Positions 26,054 through 34,637 of a stretch of DNA of 64,000 bases are shown piece after piece. The stretch comes from JAKFYM01 sp964416595 (GTDB lineage: Bacteria; Bdellovibrionota; UBA1018; CAIPTA01). The notes below the pieces were generated by a model. It saw nothing but the letters and a program-made list of their open reading frames with translations. It was not told the DNA's origin and did no database searches. The stretch covers positions 62,001 through 126,000 of the forward strand of contig CAYQES010000002.1 of the NCBI GenBank assembly GCA_964416595.1, given 5' to 3'. The first letter of the stretch is position 1. Each line of letters opens with the position of its first letter. The position numbers were made by a program, and so were the translations under genes.

Positions 26054-26920
26054 TCAAGCGTGAGTACTAACGGGGGGAGTATAGGTGTTGGTGGTTCCCC
26101 GGATACTAGAGAAATATTCCACCACCGAGGCGGCAATAGCTTTGCTGGCGTCTTCTCGGCAAATGCGGAAAGAGGGCCAGTCATTTAAATCGATCAAATG
26201 AAATTTTCCATGGGCGTCGAGGATGGCATCGCCTCCATAGATTGTGAGGCCCAATGCTTCTGCGGCTAATGTGGCGCTATTTTTTAAAAAGGTAAAATCC
26301 GGGGCGGAGCTTTCTGGCAAGAATGAGCGCACGCGAATCGGACGGAAAAATTGGTTTTTCACTCCGTAGAATTTGTAAATATCTCCATGGATATGGCGCT
26401 GGAGAATAACTTCGCCGATTCCCCGCTGCCGGAATTTTTCTAATTTCTCGCCGGCCTCTTTTATATTTTCCGCCAAGGTTACATCTTCATCATTGATGGC
26501 GTGAAAATCGCTGCGTTTGAGCCAGTAGCTTTCTTTTGGGTCTAAATTTTGTGGAATCTCGCCATCGGTGCGCAGAGTGCAAAAAGGCACATAAGAAACA
26601 GGCAGGGCACTGAGAAGAGTGGACATCGCCTTGCGATAGCAATTTCTAATGGATGCGGGTGAGTTCCAAATAAGAGCGTGGGGGAATTTTTTCTCTAAAA
26701 GAGCCAGGGCTTCTTTACTTTGAGCCATGGTGAGTACGAGGCCAAAAGATCCCTGGGCAGCTAGCAATTCCGATTCTTCCACCATCTCTACGCGTACGGG
26801 CACAGGGCAAAGGCTTTCCAAGCGGGCCAAAGATTCCTCAAGGATCAGGCGATCTGCTTCAATGGCATTATTGGAAAACATGGGGTGGCGATAGACGCCA
26901 AGAATATTCAGAGGTTGCAA
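26054..26920 (-). CDS. ATP-grasp family protein
   Basis: A 288-residue protein with the layout of an ATP-grasp ligase or kinase: an N-terminal Rossmann-like part (residues 1-85), an ATP-binding subdomain (about 110-200, including YWLKRSDFHAINDEDVTL and GEVILQRHIHGDIYKFYGV), and a C-terminal metal-binding part with GLTIYGGDAILDAHG then FHLIDLNDWPSF, where Asp and Asn fit the Mg-binding positions. The start is TTG 26920, supported by GAAGGAAG seven bases upstream. It sits between the nucleotidyltransferase and CDP-alcohol phosphotransferase genes with gaps of 11 and 9 bases. It may add an amino acid or phosphate to the head group; the substrate is unknown. Confidence 0.75.
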   Translation of the reverse strand: MQPLNILGVYRHPMFSNNAIEADRLILEESLARLESLCPVPVRVEMVEESELLAAQGSFGLVLTMAQSKEALALLEKKFPHALIWNSPASIRNCYRKAMSTLLSALPVSYVPFCTLRTDGEIPQNLDPKESYWLKRSDFHAINDEDVTLAENIKEAGEKLEKFRQRGIGEVILQRHIHGDIYKFYGVKNQFFRPIRVRSFLPESSAPDFTFLKNSATLAAEALGLTIYGGDAILDAHGKFHLIDLNDWPSFRICREDASKAIAASVVEYFSSIRGTTNTYTPPVSTHA

Positions 26921-26931
26921 CGGGGCTTCCT

Positions 26932-27624
26932 TCAGTCACTACGCAGCATATCTGCGGCTTTCTCTAGGTCAGAAGGATGGTCTACATCAATTGTCTTAGA
27001 GACTACAAATGTTTTTATGGGGATCTTTCGTTCCGTGAGGTGGGCTAAAAAATTGCGCATTTTGTGCATGCCCTCAGATTGAACTTCTTTTGCAATTTCC
27101 ATGGCTTGGGGGGTTAGAAAATAAAGTCCGGAGGTAACATAGGTGGCAGCTTCTGAGCTAAATTTTTTTACTTGCGAATGCCTATCCAAGTGTACCCATA
27201 GGGGTTTTTCGTCGTCCACGAAGGCCGTGACTAGCACCGCACAGCAGCCATCGGGCAGGGTTTGGCAAAAATCTAAAAAGGATTTTAAATCATCCTTTTT
27301 TAAAACCGTATCTGCCATGGTGAAGAGCGCGGAGTTCTGACTGCCCATGAAGTGAATGAGCTCCACCAGGGTGTGCAGAGAGCTTTCTGTGTTTACAAAT
27401 AAATAACGGGGCCCTGCGGGCAGATGGCGTTTATCTTCTTCTGTGAAAAGTTCTTGCCTGAGCGCGCAGTGAATGGATTGTACTTGGTATTCCGTGAGAC
27501 GGTTTACCATATGCGCCAGCAGGCTATGGCCATGAAGCATGGCCAGGGGTTTGGCTTTCGTTTGGGATTTTAGCCGGGATCCAAGGCCGGCCCCCAGGAT
27601 TCCCACATGTAAATTTTTGCTCAT
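26932..27624 (-). CDS. Sugar-phosphate/alcohol-phosphate nucleotidyltransferase
   Basis: A 230-residue GT-A fold nucleotidyltransferase, which condenses an NTP with a phosphorylated sugar or alcohol. The N-terminus VGILGAGLGSRLKSQTKAKP carries the G-x-G-x-R-x(n)-K-P signature, SALFTMADTVL carries the metal-binding Asp, and KTFVVSKTIDVDHPSDLEKA is the usual C-terminal segment with the second Asp. It is short, with no C-terminal hexapeptide domain, like cytidylyltransferases that make CDP-choline- or CDP-inositol-type donors. It is the first gene of a three-gene minus-strand operon that ends in a CDP-alcohol phosphotransferase, so a CDP-activated product is the best guess. Confidence 0.8.
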   Translation of the reverse strand: MSKNLHVGILGAGLGSRLKSQTKAKPLAMLHGHSLLAHMVNRLTEYQVQSIHCALRQELFTEEDKRHLPAGPRYLFVNTESSLHTLVELIHFMGSQNSALFTMADTVLKKDDLKSFLDFCQTLPDGCCAVLVTAFVDDEKPLWVHLDRHSQVKKFSSEAATYVTSGLYFLTPQAMEIAKEVQSEGMHKMRNFLAHLTERKIPIKTFVVSKTIDVDHPSDLEKAADMLRSD

Positions 27625-27642
27625 TGGGCTTTAGAGGGTAGC

Positions 27643-27680
27643 AAAAAAAGAAAAGGCCTGGAAGTTATTCCAGGCCTTTT
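27643..27680 (-). terminator. Intrinsic terminator, possibly bidirectional
   Basis: The arms AAAAGGCCTGGAA (27651-27663) and TTCCAGGCCTTTT (27668-27680) form a perfect 13-base stem with loop GTTA. On the minus strand the stem is followed by a T-rich run (27650-27643), so it ends the transcript of the gene at 27701-28225. Confidence 0.9.
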
Positions 27681-27700
27681 AAGTACAGAAGATGAGGGGA

Positions 27701-28225
27701 TCACTTCTGTAAAAGTTGGGGAATCGAAGATAAAGAAAATGAGCCCTTTTCCATTTCACTGGTGCCTACGGGGCGGGTGAAAGTAACGAGCACGGTGCCA
27801 TCTTCTTGTGGAGCTACTACAAACTGCAAGTTCTCATCGGCATAGGGAGAAACGAGAGTGGAATAGATGTTGCCGTTATCTAGTGAAATGTGTTTTTTAA
27901 CCAAGGCAAAACTTGCTTGGATCGCAGGATGTTCCAAAGAAATAATCCGCAAACGATACGTGGTTTTGTTCATGGTTTTTATCGGCACTAAGGTGTGCAT
28001 TTGATCACTAAGTTCTACAGGAAGTTGTGCGGGAACTTGTTTGGCTTCTAGCACTGCCATAACGGGGAGACCGTCCATTTGCGTTTCGGCACCATGGGTG
28101 GCGATCCAGTTACGAGTATCTACCCGTACGATTCCAAGGTTCTCGGGAGATACCGAGGCTTGGGCAATAACAGAGTTTCCTAAAACGAAGAGTAAGCAAG
28201 TGAAGAGAATCTTTGACGTGATCAT
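27701..28225 (-). CDS. Secreted protein of unknown function
   Basis: A 174-residue protein with a signal peptide (MITSKILFTCLLFVLGNSVIAQA). The mature protein is rich in beta-type alternation (YRLRIISLEHPAIQASFALV, LQFVVAPQEDGTVLVTFTRP) and has no cysteine, so a small beta-domain in the periplasm is likely. I do not recognise the family. It is a single-gene unit with its own strong terminator and is divergent from xseB. Confidence 0.75.
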   Translation of the reverse strand: MITSKILFTCLLFVLGNSVIAQASVSPENLGIVRVDTRNWIATHGAETQMDGLPVMAVLEAKQVPAQLPVELSDQMHTLVPIKTMNKTTYRLRIISLEHPAIQASFALVKKHISLDNGNIYSTLVSPYADENLQFVVAPQEDGTVLVTFTRPVGTSEMEKGSFSLSSIPQLLQK

Positions 28226-28291
28226 GAAATGGTTTCCTTTTATCTTGAGCCTGCAACCCCTTAAGCACGGGGAGTGCCAGTATTGTTGATC

Positions 28292-28336
28292 GTTACAATT
28301 TGTTTTTATTGATTTGTAACCATTGAAAAGTATTTA
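28292..28336 (+). promoter_or_regulatory. Inverted repeat with a possible promoter before xseB
   Basis: GTTACAA (28292-28298) and TTGTAAC (28314-28320) form a 7-base inverted repeat with a 15-base spacer. It overlaps a possible plus-strand promoter: TTGATT (28309-28314), 16 bases, TATTTA (28331-28336). The promoter match is moderate. Confidence 0.35.
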
Positions 28337-28381
28337 GCTTTTATTTTTATGCTGAGCATTAATTGAAAGGGAAAAGCCAGG

Positions 28382-28450
28382 CCTGGTTCCAGTTTGGAGC
28401 TAAAGAGGGGAACCCAAAAAGATTTGCGGCTCCAGTTTGGCCCTGGTTCC
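28382..28450. repeat. Shuffled short repeats upstream of xseB
   Basis: CCTGGTTCC occurs at 28382-28390 and 28442-28450, and CCAGTTTGG at 28389-28397 and 28432-28440, in swapped order. The two words are near-complementary and could fold into hairpins in the xseB leader. No known repeat family is recognised. Confidence 0.4.
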
Positions 28451-28471
28451 TGCCCGTGGTATCCAGGGCAG

Positions 28472-28717
28472 ATGGGTCAGCAAAAATCAGCAAAGGCAGA
28501 AGAAAACTTTGAGCAAACTTTGGAGCGTCTCCAAGGTTTAGTACGGGAATTGGAGAGCGGAGAATGCTCGTTAGAAGATTCCTTGAAAAAATTTGAAGAA
28601 GGCATGGCCTTAGCCCGCGGCTGCCAAGAACGTTTGAATGCAGCGGAACAAAAAATCGAATTACTGATCAAGGCCGATAAAAATGGCATTTCTACCTCTC
28701 TTTTTGAGAGTGAATAA
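28472..28717 (+). CDS. xseB: Exodeoxyribonuclease VII small subunit
   Basis: XseB binds XseA to form exonuclease VII, which degrades single-stranded DNA. The protein from ATG 28472 is 81 residues, the normal family length, with the signature FEQTLERLQGLVRELESGEC, then LEDSLKKFEEGMALARGCQE, forming a two-helix coiled coil. A longer open frame from 28394 adds 26 residues that look non-coding and lie in the repeat-rich leader, so it was not used. AGGG lies just upstream of the chosen start. xseA is not in the window. tlyA follows seven bases later. Confidence 0.92.
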   Translation: MGQQKSAKAEENFEQTLERLQGLVRELESGECSLEDSLKKFEEGMALARGCQERLNAAEQKIELLIKADKNGISTSLFESE

Positions 28718-28723
28718 AGCTCC

Positions 28724-29476
28724 ATGAAAAAAATGCGTCTCGACCTCTTTTTATTGGAAAAGAAGCAGGCGTCTACCCGAACCAAAGCCCAAGAGTTGAT
28801 AGTAGCCGGCAAGGTGAGCCTCAATGGCCAGGTATGTGTGCGGCCAGGAGAAAAAGTGGACGAAGATGCGGTGGTGGAGCTCTTAGCGAAGGAGCACGCC
28901 TATGTTTCACGGGGGGGGCTTAAGTTAGAAGCAGCTCTGGAAGCCTTTGGGTGGCAAGTGGCAGGCGAGCGGGTTTTAGACGTGGGGCAATCCACCGGTG
29001 GTTTTACGGATTGTTTACTGCAAAAAGGCGCCCGGCAAGTGGTTGGGATAGAAGTGGGGCAGGGGCAACTCGCGCATTCTTTACGGCAAGATCCACGGGT
29101 AGTTTGTTGGGAAAAGCAGGATATACGCGCTTTAAGCCTAGAGACTCTTGGGGCCAAATTTTCTTTCTGTGTGGTGGATCTTTCCTTTATTTCCTTAGAG
29201 TTAGTGATGCCGGTATTGCCGTCTTTTCTAGAGCCTGGCGCTCAAGTGATTGTTTTAGTGAAGCCCCAATTTGAGGTGGGAAAAGAGAATGTGGGGTCCG
29301 GCGGCATCGTGCGGGACGCCGCATTGAGAGAGGAAGCCAAAAGAAAAGTGGAGGAGGTTTGTTGCCGCGTGGGATTCACGGTAGCAGGAGCGATTCCTTC
29401 TCCTATCGAAGGTGGCGACGGAAACCGGGAGTTCTTACTCCATTTGCGCTGGCCCTCGTCTAAAAACCAATTTTGA
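28724..29476 (+). CDS. tlyA: TlyA family rRNA (cytidine-2'-O)-methyltransferase
   Basis: TlyA methylates ribose 2'-OH groups of cytidines in 16S and 23S rRNA; older annotations call it hemolysin A. The 250-residue protein has an N-terminal S4 RNA-binding domain (RLDLFLLEKKQASTRTKAQE, with GKVSLNGQ) and a FtsJ-like methyltransferase domain: the SAM motif RVLDVGQSTGGFTDCLLQ, CVVDLSFISLELV, VKPQFEVGKENVGSGGIVRD. The pairing with xseB in one plus-strand transcript is common across bacteria. The length is normal and nothing appears missing. Confidence 0.93.
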   Translation: MKKMRLDLFLLEKKQASTRTKAQELIVAGKVSLNGQVCVRPGEKVDEDAVVELLAKEHAYVSRGGLKLEAALEAFGWQVAGERVLDVGQSTGGFTDCLLQKGARQVVGIEVGQGQLAHSLRQDPRVVCWEKQDIRALSLETLGAKFSFCVVDLSFISLELVMPVLPSFLEPGAQVIVLVKPQFEVGKENVGSGGIVRDAALREEAKRKVEEVCCRVGFTVAGAIPSPIEGGDGNREFLLHLRWPSSKNQF

Positions 29477-29494
29477 TCTATCCTCATCAAATTG

Positions 29495-30502
29495 ATGTAT
29501 TCGCGTTATTTGCTCTGCACTCTAGTGTTGATTCTCTCTTCCTGCGCGGGGGCCCAACGTTCTGCGCCTGCTACGGAAGATAGCGCTGGCGACGAATACC
29601 AGGGGGCTGCGATTCAGGATGGAGCCGTTTCAGAAGAGGTGGTGGAAAACCAAGAACCCTATGGTCCAAGTGTTCCTATAGAAGGAGCGCCGCCAGAAGC
29701 GCCAGCACCCGCAATCCAAGAACCGAAGCTTTGTTTAATTCTTGGTCCTGGCATGGCGAAGGCCGTGGCAGAAGCCGCAGTGCTGGAAGCGATTAGGAAA
29801 TCAGAGCTACCGGTGCATTGTGTTGTGGGTACAGAGATGGGGGCCGTGGTGGGAGCTCTTTATTCTTCTGCCAATGGCAGCACGAACAGCTTGTATTGGC
29901 AGCTCTTCAAATTCAACAAAGACAATTATTTTAATTTCCCCCTACTATCGCTACGGGAACCAAAGAGCACGGGCCGGCAGCTGCATTCTTTCTTGGAAAA
30001 TATTTTTAAAGATAAACAAATCGAACAGCTTCCCATCCGCTTTGCCACCGCCGCTTACGATGCCGATCGAGACACTTTAGTTCCCTTCGAAAAAGGCAAT
30101 GTGGCCGACGCTCTCAGCGCTACCTTGGCCTTGCCCGGAATTTTTGATCCTTGGAAAATCAATGGAGATTCGTTGGTGAGCGGGGCCGTTTCATCTCCTT
30201 TGCCATTGGATATAGCGAGGCGCCTAGGCGGAAACTTTCTGGTAGTGATCGATGTGTTGGACGATATGAATGGCGCGCCTAAAGATAATGCTCGTTTTCA
30301 AAAAGCGTTTGCTTCTGCCCGCAACTTGATGCGCCTGCAAAAGAAAGAAGCTTCGTTTGTGGTGGAAATCAAAGCGGGGCATTTCGCATTTGATGATTTT
30401 AGCAGGCAAGGAGAAATTCTTTCCGCTGGAGCCAAAGCCGCGGAAAAATCAGTGCCGGAAATGAAAGCCGCGTGGGAGAAGTGGGTTGCTGGCCAAAGAT
30501 AA
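29495..30502 (+). CDS. Patatin-like lipoprotein lacking catalytic residues
   Basis: A lipoprotein of 335 residues: lipobox LSSC with Cys17, an acidic/proline linker (about 20-75), then a patatin-type fold. The family's nucleophile motif G-T-S-x-G reads CVVGTEMGAVVGALY, so the active serine is Glu114, and the catalytic Asp of the D-G-G/A motif is Ser229 (LVSGAVSSPLP). The overall order of motifs is intact, including LALPGIFDPW and RRLGGNFLVVIDV. It is therefore probably a pseudoenzyme with a binding or structural role at the envelope. ATG 29495 is used; a TTG one codon earlier is possible. The 3' end overlaps the penicillin-binding protein gene by 17 bases. Confidence 0.8.
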   Translation: MYSRYLLCTLVLILSSCAGAQRSAPATEDSAGDEYQGAAIQDGAVSEEVVENQEPYGPSVPIEGAPPEAPAPAIQEPKLCLILGPGMAKAVAEAAVLEAIRKSELPVHCVVGTEMGAVVGALYSSANGSTNSLYWQLFKFNKDNYFNFPLLSLREPKSTGRQLHSFLENIFKDKQIEQLPIRFATAAYDADRDTLVPFEKGNVADALSATLALPGIFDPWKINGDSLVSGAVSSPLPLDIARRLGGNFLVVIDVLDDMNGAPKDNARFQKAFASARNLMRLQKKEASFVVEIKAGHFAFDDFSRQGEILSAGAKAAEKSVPEMKAAWEKWVAGQR

Positions 30503-33110
30503 GTTAAAGAAAGCTGGATTTATCGTGATCGGCTCTTTTTTGGGCTGTTCGCTTATAGGAATAATAATGTTCCTGTGGGCCGTATTGAATCTGCCGAAGC
30601 TGGATAATATGCAAGATTATCGGCCGGCGCTCGGATCTACGGTGCTAGCCCGCGATGGCCGGGTGCTAGGCGAATTTTACGATACAGAACGCCGGTATTT
30701 AGTGGATATGGACAAAGTGCCCGAATGGCTGGTTTCTGCCTTTGTGGCCGCCGAAGACGACGGTTTTTTTCATCACTCCGGCATCGATGTGATGGGGATT
30801 GCGCGTGCCTTTTGGGCCAATTTAAAAGCCGGCCAGGTGGTGCAAGGTGGAAGCACTATCACCATGCAGGTAGCAAAGGCATTGCTGCTGAATTCCGAGC
30901 GCTCCTATGGACGGAAACTTCGGGAAGTATTATTGGCGTATAAAATTGAGAAGAATTTTTCGAAGCAACAAATTCTTTATTTATACTTAAATCAAATTTA
31001 TTTTGGTCAGCGGGCTTATGGCGTGGAGGCGGCGGCCCGCTCCTATTTCCGTAAAGCCGTGAAAGATATCACGGTTGCAGAATCCGCATTATTGGCGGGC
31101 TTGGTTAAAGCGCCCACGAGCTATGCGCCCACTCGGGATCCCCATCGGGCAAAAGAGCGGCAGCAGTATGTGTTGCGTAGGATGCGGGAAACTTCTCTCA
31201 TTACCCAAGATCAATACGATGCGGCCATGAAAGAGGAAATCAAGGTATATCCGGAAGAGGATCAAAACCGGATGATCGCACCTTATTATCTGGAGCATAT
31301 CCGCCAAGTGCTCATGCAAAAATATGGAGCCGATACGGTTTACAATGGTGGATTATCCGTGGAAACAGCTGCGGACTATGATCTTTCCTTAGCAGCGCTA
31401 AAAGCGGTGCGGGCCAATTTGGAAGAATTAGATAAGCGCCAAGGTTACCGTGGTGCACTGGCGCATGTGAGCACCGAAGCGGCCATGGTAGAAATCTTGA
31501 AGGAAATTCGCGCTGAAGTGCTGCAAAAGAAATTTGGTTTTCAAATTCTTCCAATCCATATGGAAGCAAAGTTTGAAAAAAGTGATTGGGTGAATTTCAC
31601 CATTTCCCGCATGCAGAGCCAAGATCCGGCTCTCGCCCAGGAACGGGGATTCCTTTTGCCATGGGAAAAATACCGAGCCGTGGTAACAAAAATCGATCCT
31701 GATGGTAAGGCCGCCAACGTGATGATAGGCGCTATTAAAGCTCGCCTCACAGTGGGCAATATGCGTTGGGCGAAAAAGATCAAGCCGCCAGAAGTTTCTA
31801 ATTGGGCGCAAATTTCTCGGGTGAATGAAACCTTGAGAAATGGCGACATAATTTTAGTGAAACCGCAGCTGCCCTTTCCAGAAAATGTGGAAGAACCGAT
31901 TCTCGTTTCCTTGGAACAGGTGCCCTTGGCCCAAAGCGCTTTGCTCAGCATGGAAGCTTCCACAGGTTATGTGGTGGCAATGGTGGGGGGCTACGATTTT
32001 TCAGGCTCTGAATACAATCGCGCTCTCCAAGGAGAGCGGCAGCCTGGGTCTTCTTTTAAACCTTTTTTATACGCTGCTGCCCTCGATAAAGGCTTCACGC
32101 CCTCTTCGATCATTGTGGACTCTCCGGTGATCTTTGATAATCAAGGCGGCGCGAACCTGAAATGGATCCCGGAAAATAATAGCGAAAAATTTTATGGCGA
32201 TACTACCTTACGAACGGCAGTGATTAACTCTCGTAACGTGCCTGCCGTAAAACTCTTACAAGAAGTGGGGTTAAGCTATTTTACTAAATACCTGCGGGGC
32301 TTAGGGCTAAGTGGGGATTTAAACGCTGATCTCTCTTTGGCTTTGGGTTCAAAAACCATTTCTCTTCTTGAGCTCACCAAATTGTATGCTCTCTTTCCCC
32401 GCATGGGCTTGCGGATAGAGCCCGTATTTTTATTAAAGGTGACAGATCGGGAAGGAAAGGTTCTAGAAGAGTATTCATTTAAAGAATTCCAACGGGAACT
32501 ATCAGCTCGTTGGTTGGAGTGGAAAAAAAGCCAGGAGAGTACTTCCACATCAACAGCTACGGATACTGCTACGGTGACAACTGCAGAATCTACGATTTCT
32601 TCTACAAGCCAACCACCTACCTTTGATGATCCTTTACGAGCTTTGGATGAGCGCACAGCTTTTTTAATGGGTTATTTGCTACAGGAAGTAGTTCAGTATG
32701 GAACGGGCGTGGGAGCCAAGGCTTTGAAACGGAAAGTGGGTGGCAAAACTGGCACTACCAACGAATTCGTGGACGCTTGGTTTATGGGTTTTTCCCCAGA
32801 ATTAGTTACTGGCGTATGGACAGGTTTTGACAATCCCCGCACCCTGGGCAAGGGCGAAGTAGGGTCTAGGGCGGCTTTACCTGCTTGGAATGATTATATG
32901 GCTACTGCTATGGAGCGTTATAAAGTGGACGATTACCCCGTTCCTAAGGGGATTGTTTTTGTAAGAATTGATCCAAAGACCGGCGCACTAGCGGGACCAG
33001 GAAATAGTGCCGGTGTAAAAGAAGCTTACCTAGAAGGCACAGAGCCCTCTGTGGAGCGGCAAAATCAGCAAACACCTGAATCTAGTGATTTTTTTCGCGA
33101 GGATCTTTAA
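30486..33110 (+). CDS. mrcA: Class A penicillin-binding protein (PBP1A-like)
   Basis: A bifunctional peptidoglycan glycosyltransferase and DD-transpeptidase anchored in the inner membrane. One membrane segment lies at residues 10-35. The glycosyltransferase domain (about 55-225) has AAEDDGFFHHSGIDVMGIAR with the catalytic Glu, GGSTITMQVAKALLL, and LYLNQIYFGQRAYGVEAAAR. The transpeptidase domain carries SSFK (Ser522, Lys525), SRN (Ser582-Asn584) and KTG (Lys754-Gly756). A Ser/Thr-rich insertion (about 680-715) precedes the KTG motif. The start is TTG 30486, preceded by GGAGAAG, inside the previous gene. All key residues are present; the length of 874 is normal for PBP1A. Confidence 0.93.
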   Translation: MLAKDKLKKAGFIVIGSFLGCSLIGIIMFLWAVLNLPKLDNMQDYRPALGSTVLARDGRVLGEFYDTERRYLVDMDKVPEWLVSAFVAAEDDGFFHHSGIDVMGIARAFWANLKAGQVVQGGSTITMQVAKALLLNSERSYGRKLREVLLAYKIEKNFSKQQILYLYLNQIYFGQRAYGVEAAARSYFRKAVKDITVAESALLAGLVKAPTSYAPTRDPHRAKERQQYVLRRMRETSLITQDQYDAAMKEEIKVYPEEDQNRMIAPYYLEHIRQVLMQKYGADTVYNGGLSVETAADYDLSLAALKAVRANLEELDKRQGYRGALAHVSTEAAMVEILKEIRAEVLQKKFGFQILPIHMEAKFEKSDWVNFTISRMQSQDPALAQERGFLLPWEKYRAVVTKIDPDGKAANVMIGAIKARLTVGNMRWAKKIKPPEVSNWAQISRVNETLRNGDIILVKPQLPFPENVEEPILVSLEQVPLAQSALLSMEASTGYVVAMVGGYDFSGSEYNRALQGERQPGSSFKPFLYAAALDKGFTPSSIIVDSPVIFDNQGGANLKWIPENNSEKFYGDTTLRTAVINSRNVPAVKLLQEVGLSYFTKYLRGLGLSGDLNADLSLALGSKTISLLELTKLYALFPRMGLRIEPVFLLKVTDREGKVLEEYSFKEFQRELSARWLEWKKSQESTSTSTATDTATVTTAESTISSTSQPPTFDDPLRALDERTAFLMGYLLQEVVQYGTGVGAKALKRKVGGKTGTTNEFVDAWFMGFSPELVTGVWTGFDNPRTLGKGEVGSRAALPAWNDYMATAMERYKVDDYPVPKGIVFVRIDPKTGALAGPGNSAGVKEAYLEGTEPSVERQNQQTPESSDFFREDL

Positions 33111-33170
33111 TCCTTGCGGCACTCGCGCACGGCTCACGGAAAGTGGTATAGTATTTGAAGTACGTTTCCC

Positions 33171-34166
33171 ATGGGCGTGCTAAGAAAACCACAGCTCGAA
33201 GAAAGGTTTTTCTGTAACGTTGAGGAGCAACGGCCGATACGCTTAGTACGGGAGATTCCATTGAACCCTGGCATGGATGCACAGAAAAAACGTAATGGTT
33301 TACTGCTCTTCATCGGGCTCTCTCTCCTATTACACTGCCTTGCCTTTGTTGTACTTTTTTTCACCAAATCTGCTGCTCCTTTAGCTCCGCCCAAAGCAGT
33401 ATTCGTGGATTTGAATACCCTGCCTCCAGTGGCGCAACCGCTTGAAGATAAGGAAAGTCCAAAGCAGGTGGTGGAAACAGAAGACACTAAAAATCCCGCC
33501 ACGCCTAAGGACGCAAAATATTTGGGTGAGAAGAGCCAAGTGGCCGAAGTGGAAACCAAATCTCGCAACGTAGATATTTTTCGTAAAGGCGGCACTCCTT
33601 CCCAAGCGGGATCCAATGGTAAAACACTTAGCCTAAAAGATTTAGCTCCCAGCAAAACGGTTACACCTCCTACCCAGCAAGAAATGGACGGCTTTCGGGA
33701 GCGGCAGCGCAAAGCTACGCAAGCCAACCAGCCTACGGGCCGGCCTGGTGAGCAATTAGTGGATAACGCGGGTTCCGCCACGAACGATTATTTAAAAGAC
33801 GTAAAAGAAGGCGATAGGACGATGCTCAGCACCAAAGAGTTTGTGTACTTTGGTTACTACCGCCGCATACGGGAACGGTTGGAAGTGGCTTGGAATTCTC
33901 GACTACGCTCGGCCATGGAAGGTTATATGTATGGTGGCCGCCATCTAGCCAGCAATAAAAATTATGTAACGGGAGTGGTGGTGGTTTTGGATCGCACGGG
34001 TACGATTACGGCGGTGCAGTTGATGCAGGCTTCCGGAGCAAAGGATTTAGACCAAGCTGCTGTGGATGCCTTTAATGAAGCCGGGCCTTTTCCAGATCCG
34101 CCATCTGGATTGGTGGATGAAAAGGGTGAAATTCGAATCCCTTGGAGCTTTATTCTTCAATCCTAA
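33171..34166 (+). CDS. TonB-like energy-transducer family protein
   Basis: A 331-residue protein with a cytoplasmic start, one membrane anchor (LLLFIGLSLLLHCLAFVVLFF, about residues 44-64), a long Pro/Lys/Glu-rich periplasmic spacer, and a C-terminal TonB-like domain: YYRRIRERLEVAWNSRL, then VVVLDRTGTITAVQLMQASG, DLDQAAVDAF and GEIRIPWSFIL. TonB-type proteins couple the proton-motive force to outer-membrane events, and related proteins serve in motility machines. The start is uncertain: ATG 33171 lacks a ribosome site, and TTG 33261 has GGGAG suitably placed. It lies 60 bases after the PBP1A gene, probably in the same transcript. Confidence 0.8.
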   Translation: MGVLRKPQLEERFFCNVEEQRPIRLVREIPLNPGMDAQKKRNGLLLFIGLSLLLHCLAFVVLFFTKSAAPLAPPKAVFVDLNTLPPVAQPLEDKESPKQVVETEDTKNPATPKDAKYLGEKSQVAEVETKSRNVDIFRKGGTPSQAGSNGKTLSLKDLAPSKTVTPPTQQEMDGFRERQRKATQANQPTGRPGEQLVDNAGSATNDYLKDVKEGDRTMLSTKEFVYFGYYRRIRERLEVAWNSRLRSAMEGYMYGGRHLASNKNYVTGVVVVLDRTGTITAVQLMQASGAKDLDQAAVDAFNEAGPFPDPPSGLVDEKGEIRIPWSFILQS

Positions 34167-34501
34167 TGGTATTGAGAGCTCAGACGAGCGAGACCCTCTT
34201 TTAGCAAAACCTTATTCCACAAATTATCGATCTCCTGCAAAGAAACCACAATCTGTTGCAGTCCTTCATTGGGCGCGATGCCTTCCCGTTTTGCAAAAAG
34301 CGTAGCCGCATCTAAGAGCGCACGCACAGGAGAGGAGTGCATGAGTTCCAGCAATCGCGCATGGGGATCTCGACGAATATTTTCATCCTGAAATTGGGCT
34401 AGCTTGGCGGAAACTAGAACGGAGGATAAAACTTTGGGGTCCAGGGGTTCAAGATTTTCTTCTTCTTGCACAGCTACTTCGCGCTTCAACATTTCGATCA
34501 T
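34163..34501 (-). CDS. Conserved-looking small protein of unknown function
   Basis: A 112-residue, mostly helical, acidic cytoplasmic protein with no signal peptide, membrane segment or cysteine. A central run DPHARLLELMHSSPVRALLD is followed by FAKREGIAPNEGLQQIVVSL. I do not recognise it. Its stop shares four bases with that of the convergent TonB-like gene. It lies downstream of gcvH on the same strand but beyond a terminator, so it probably has its own promoter in 34502-34586. Confidence 0.55.
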   Translation of the reverse strand: MIEMLKREVAVQEEENLEPLDPKVLSSVLVSAKLAQFQDENIRRDPHARLLELMHSSPVRALLDAATLFAKREGIAPNEGLQQIVVSLQEIDNLWNKVLLKEGLARLSSQYH

Positions 34502-34586
34502 CGAAAATTTCTACCCGGCTTGAAGGGGATTGTCAAAATGCGTGTTCTAAATTTTTCAGCCAAGAAAATGTAAGATTATTTTTGGC

Positions 34587-34614
34587 GAAAAAGCGCCGCA
34601 AAAATCAGCGGCGG
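34587..34614 (-). terminator. Intrinsic terminator after gcvH
   Basis: On the minus strand CGCCGC (34613-34608) pairs with GCGGCG (34599-34594) across an eight-base loop; CTTTTT follows. It lies 24 bases after the gcvH stop and would end the gcvT-gcvH transcript. Confidence 0.75.
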
Positions 34615-34637
34615 CAGGAACTTTCCTTGACAGCAAT

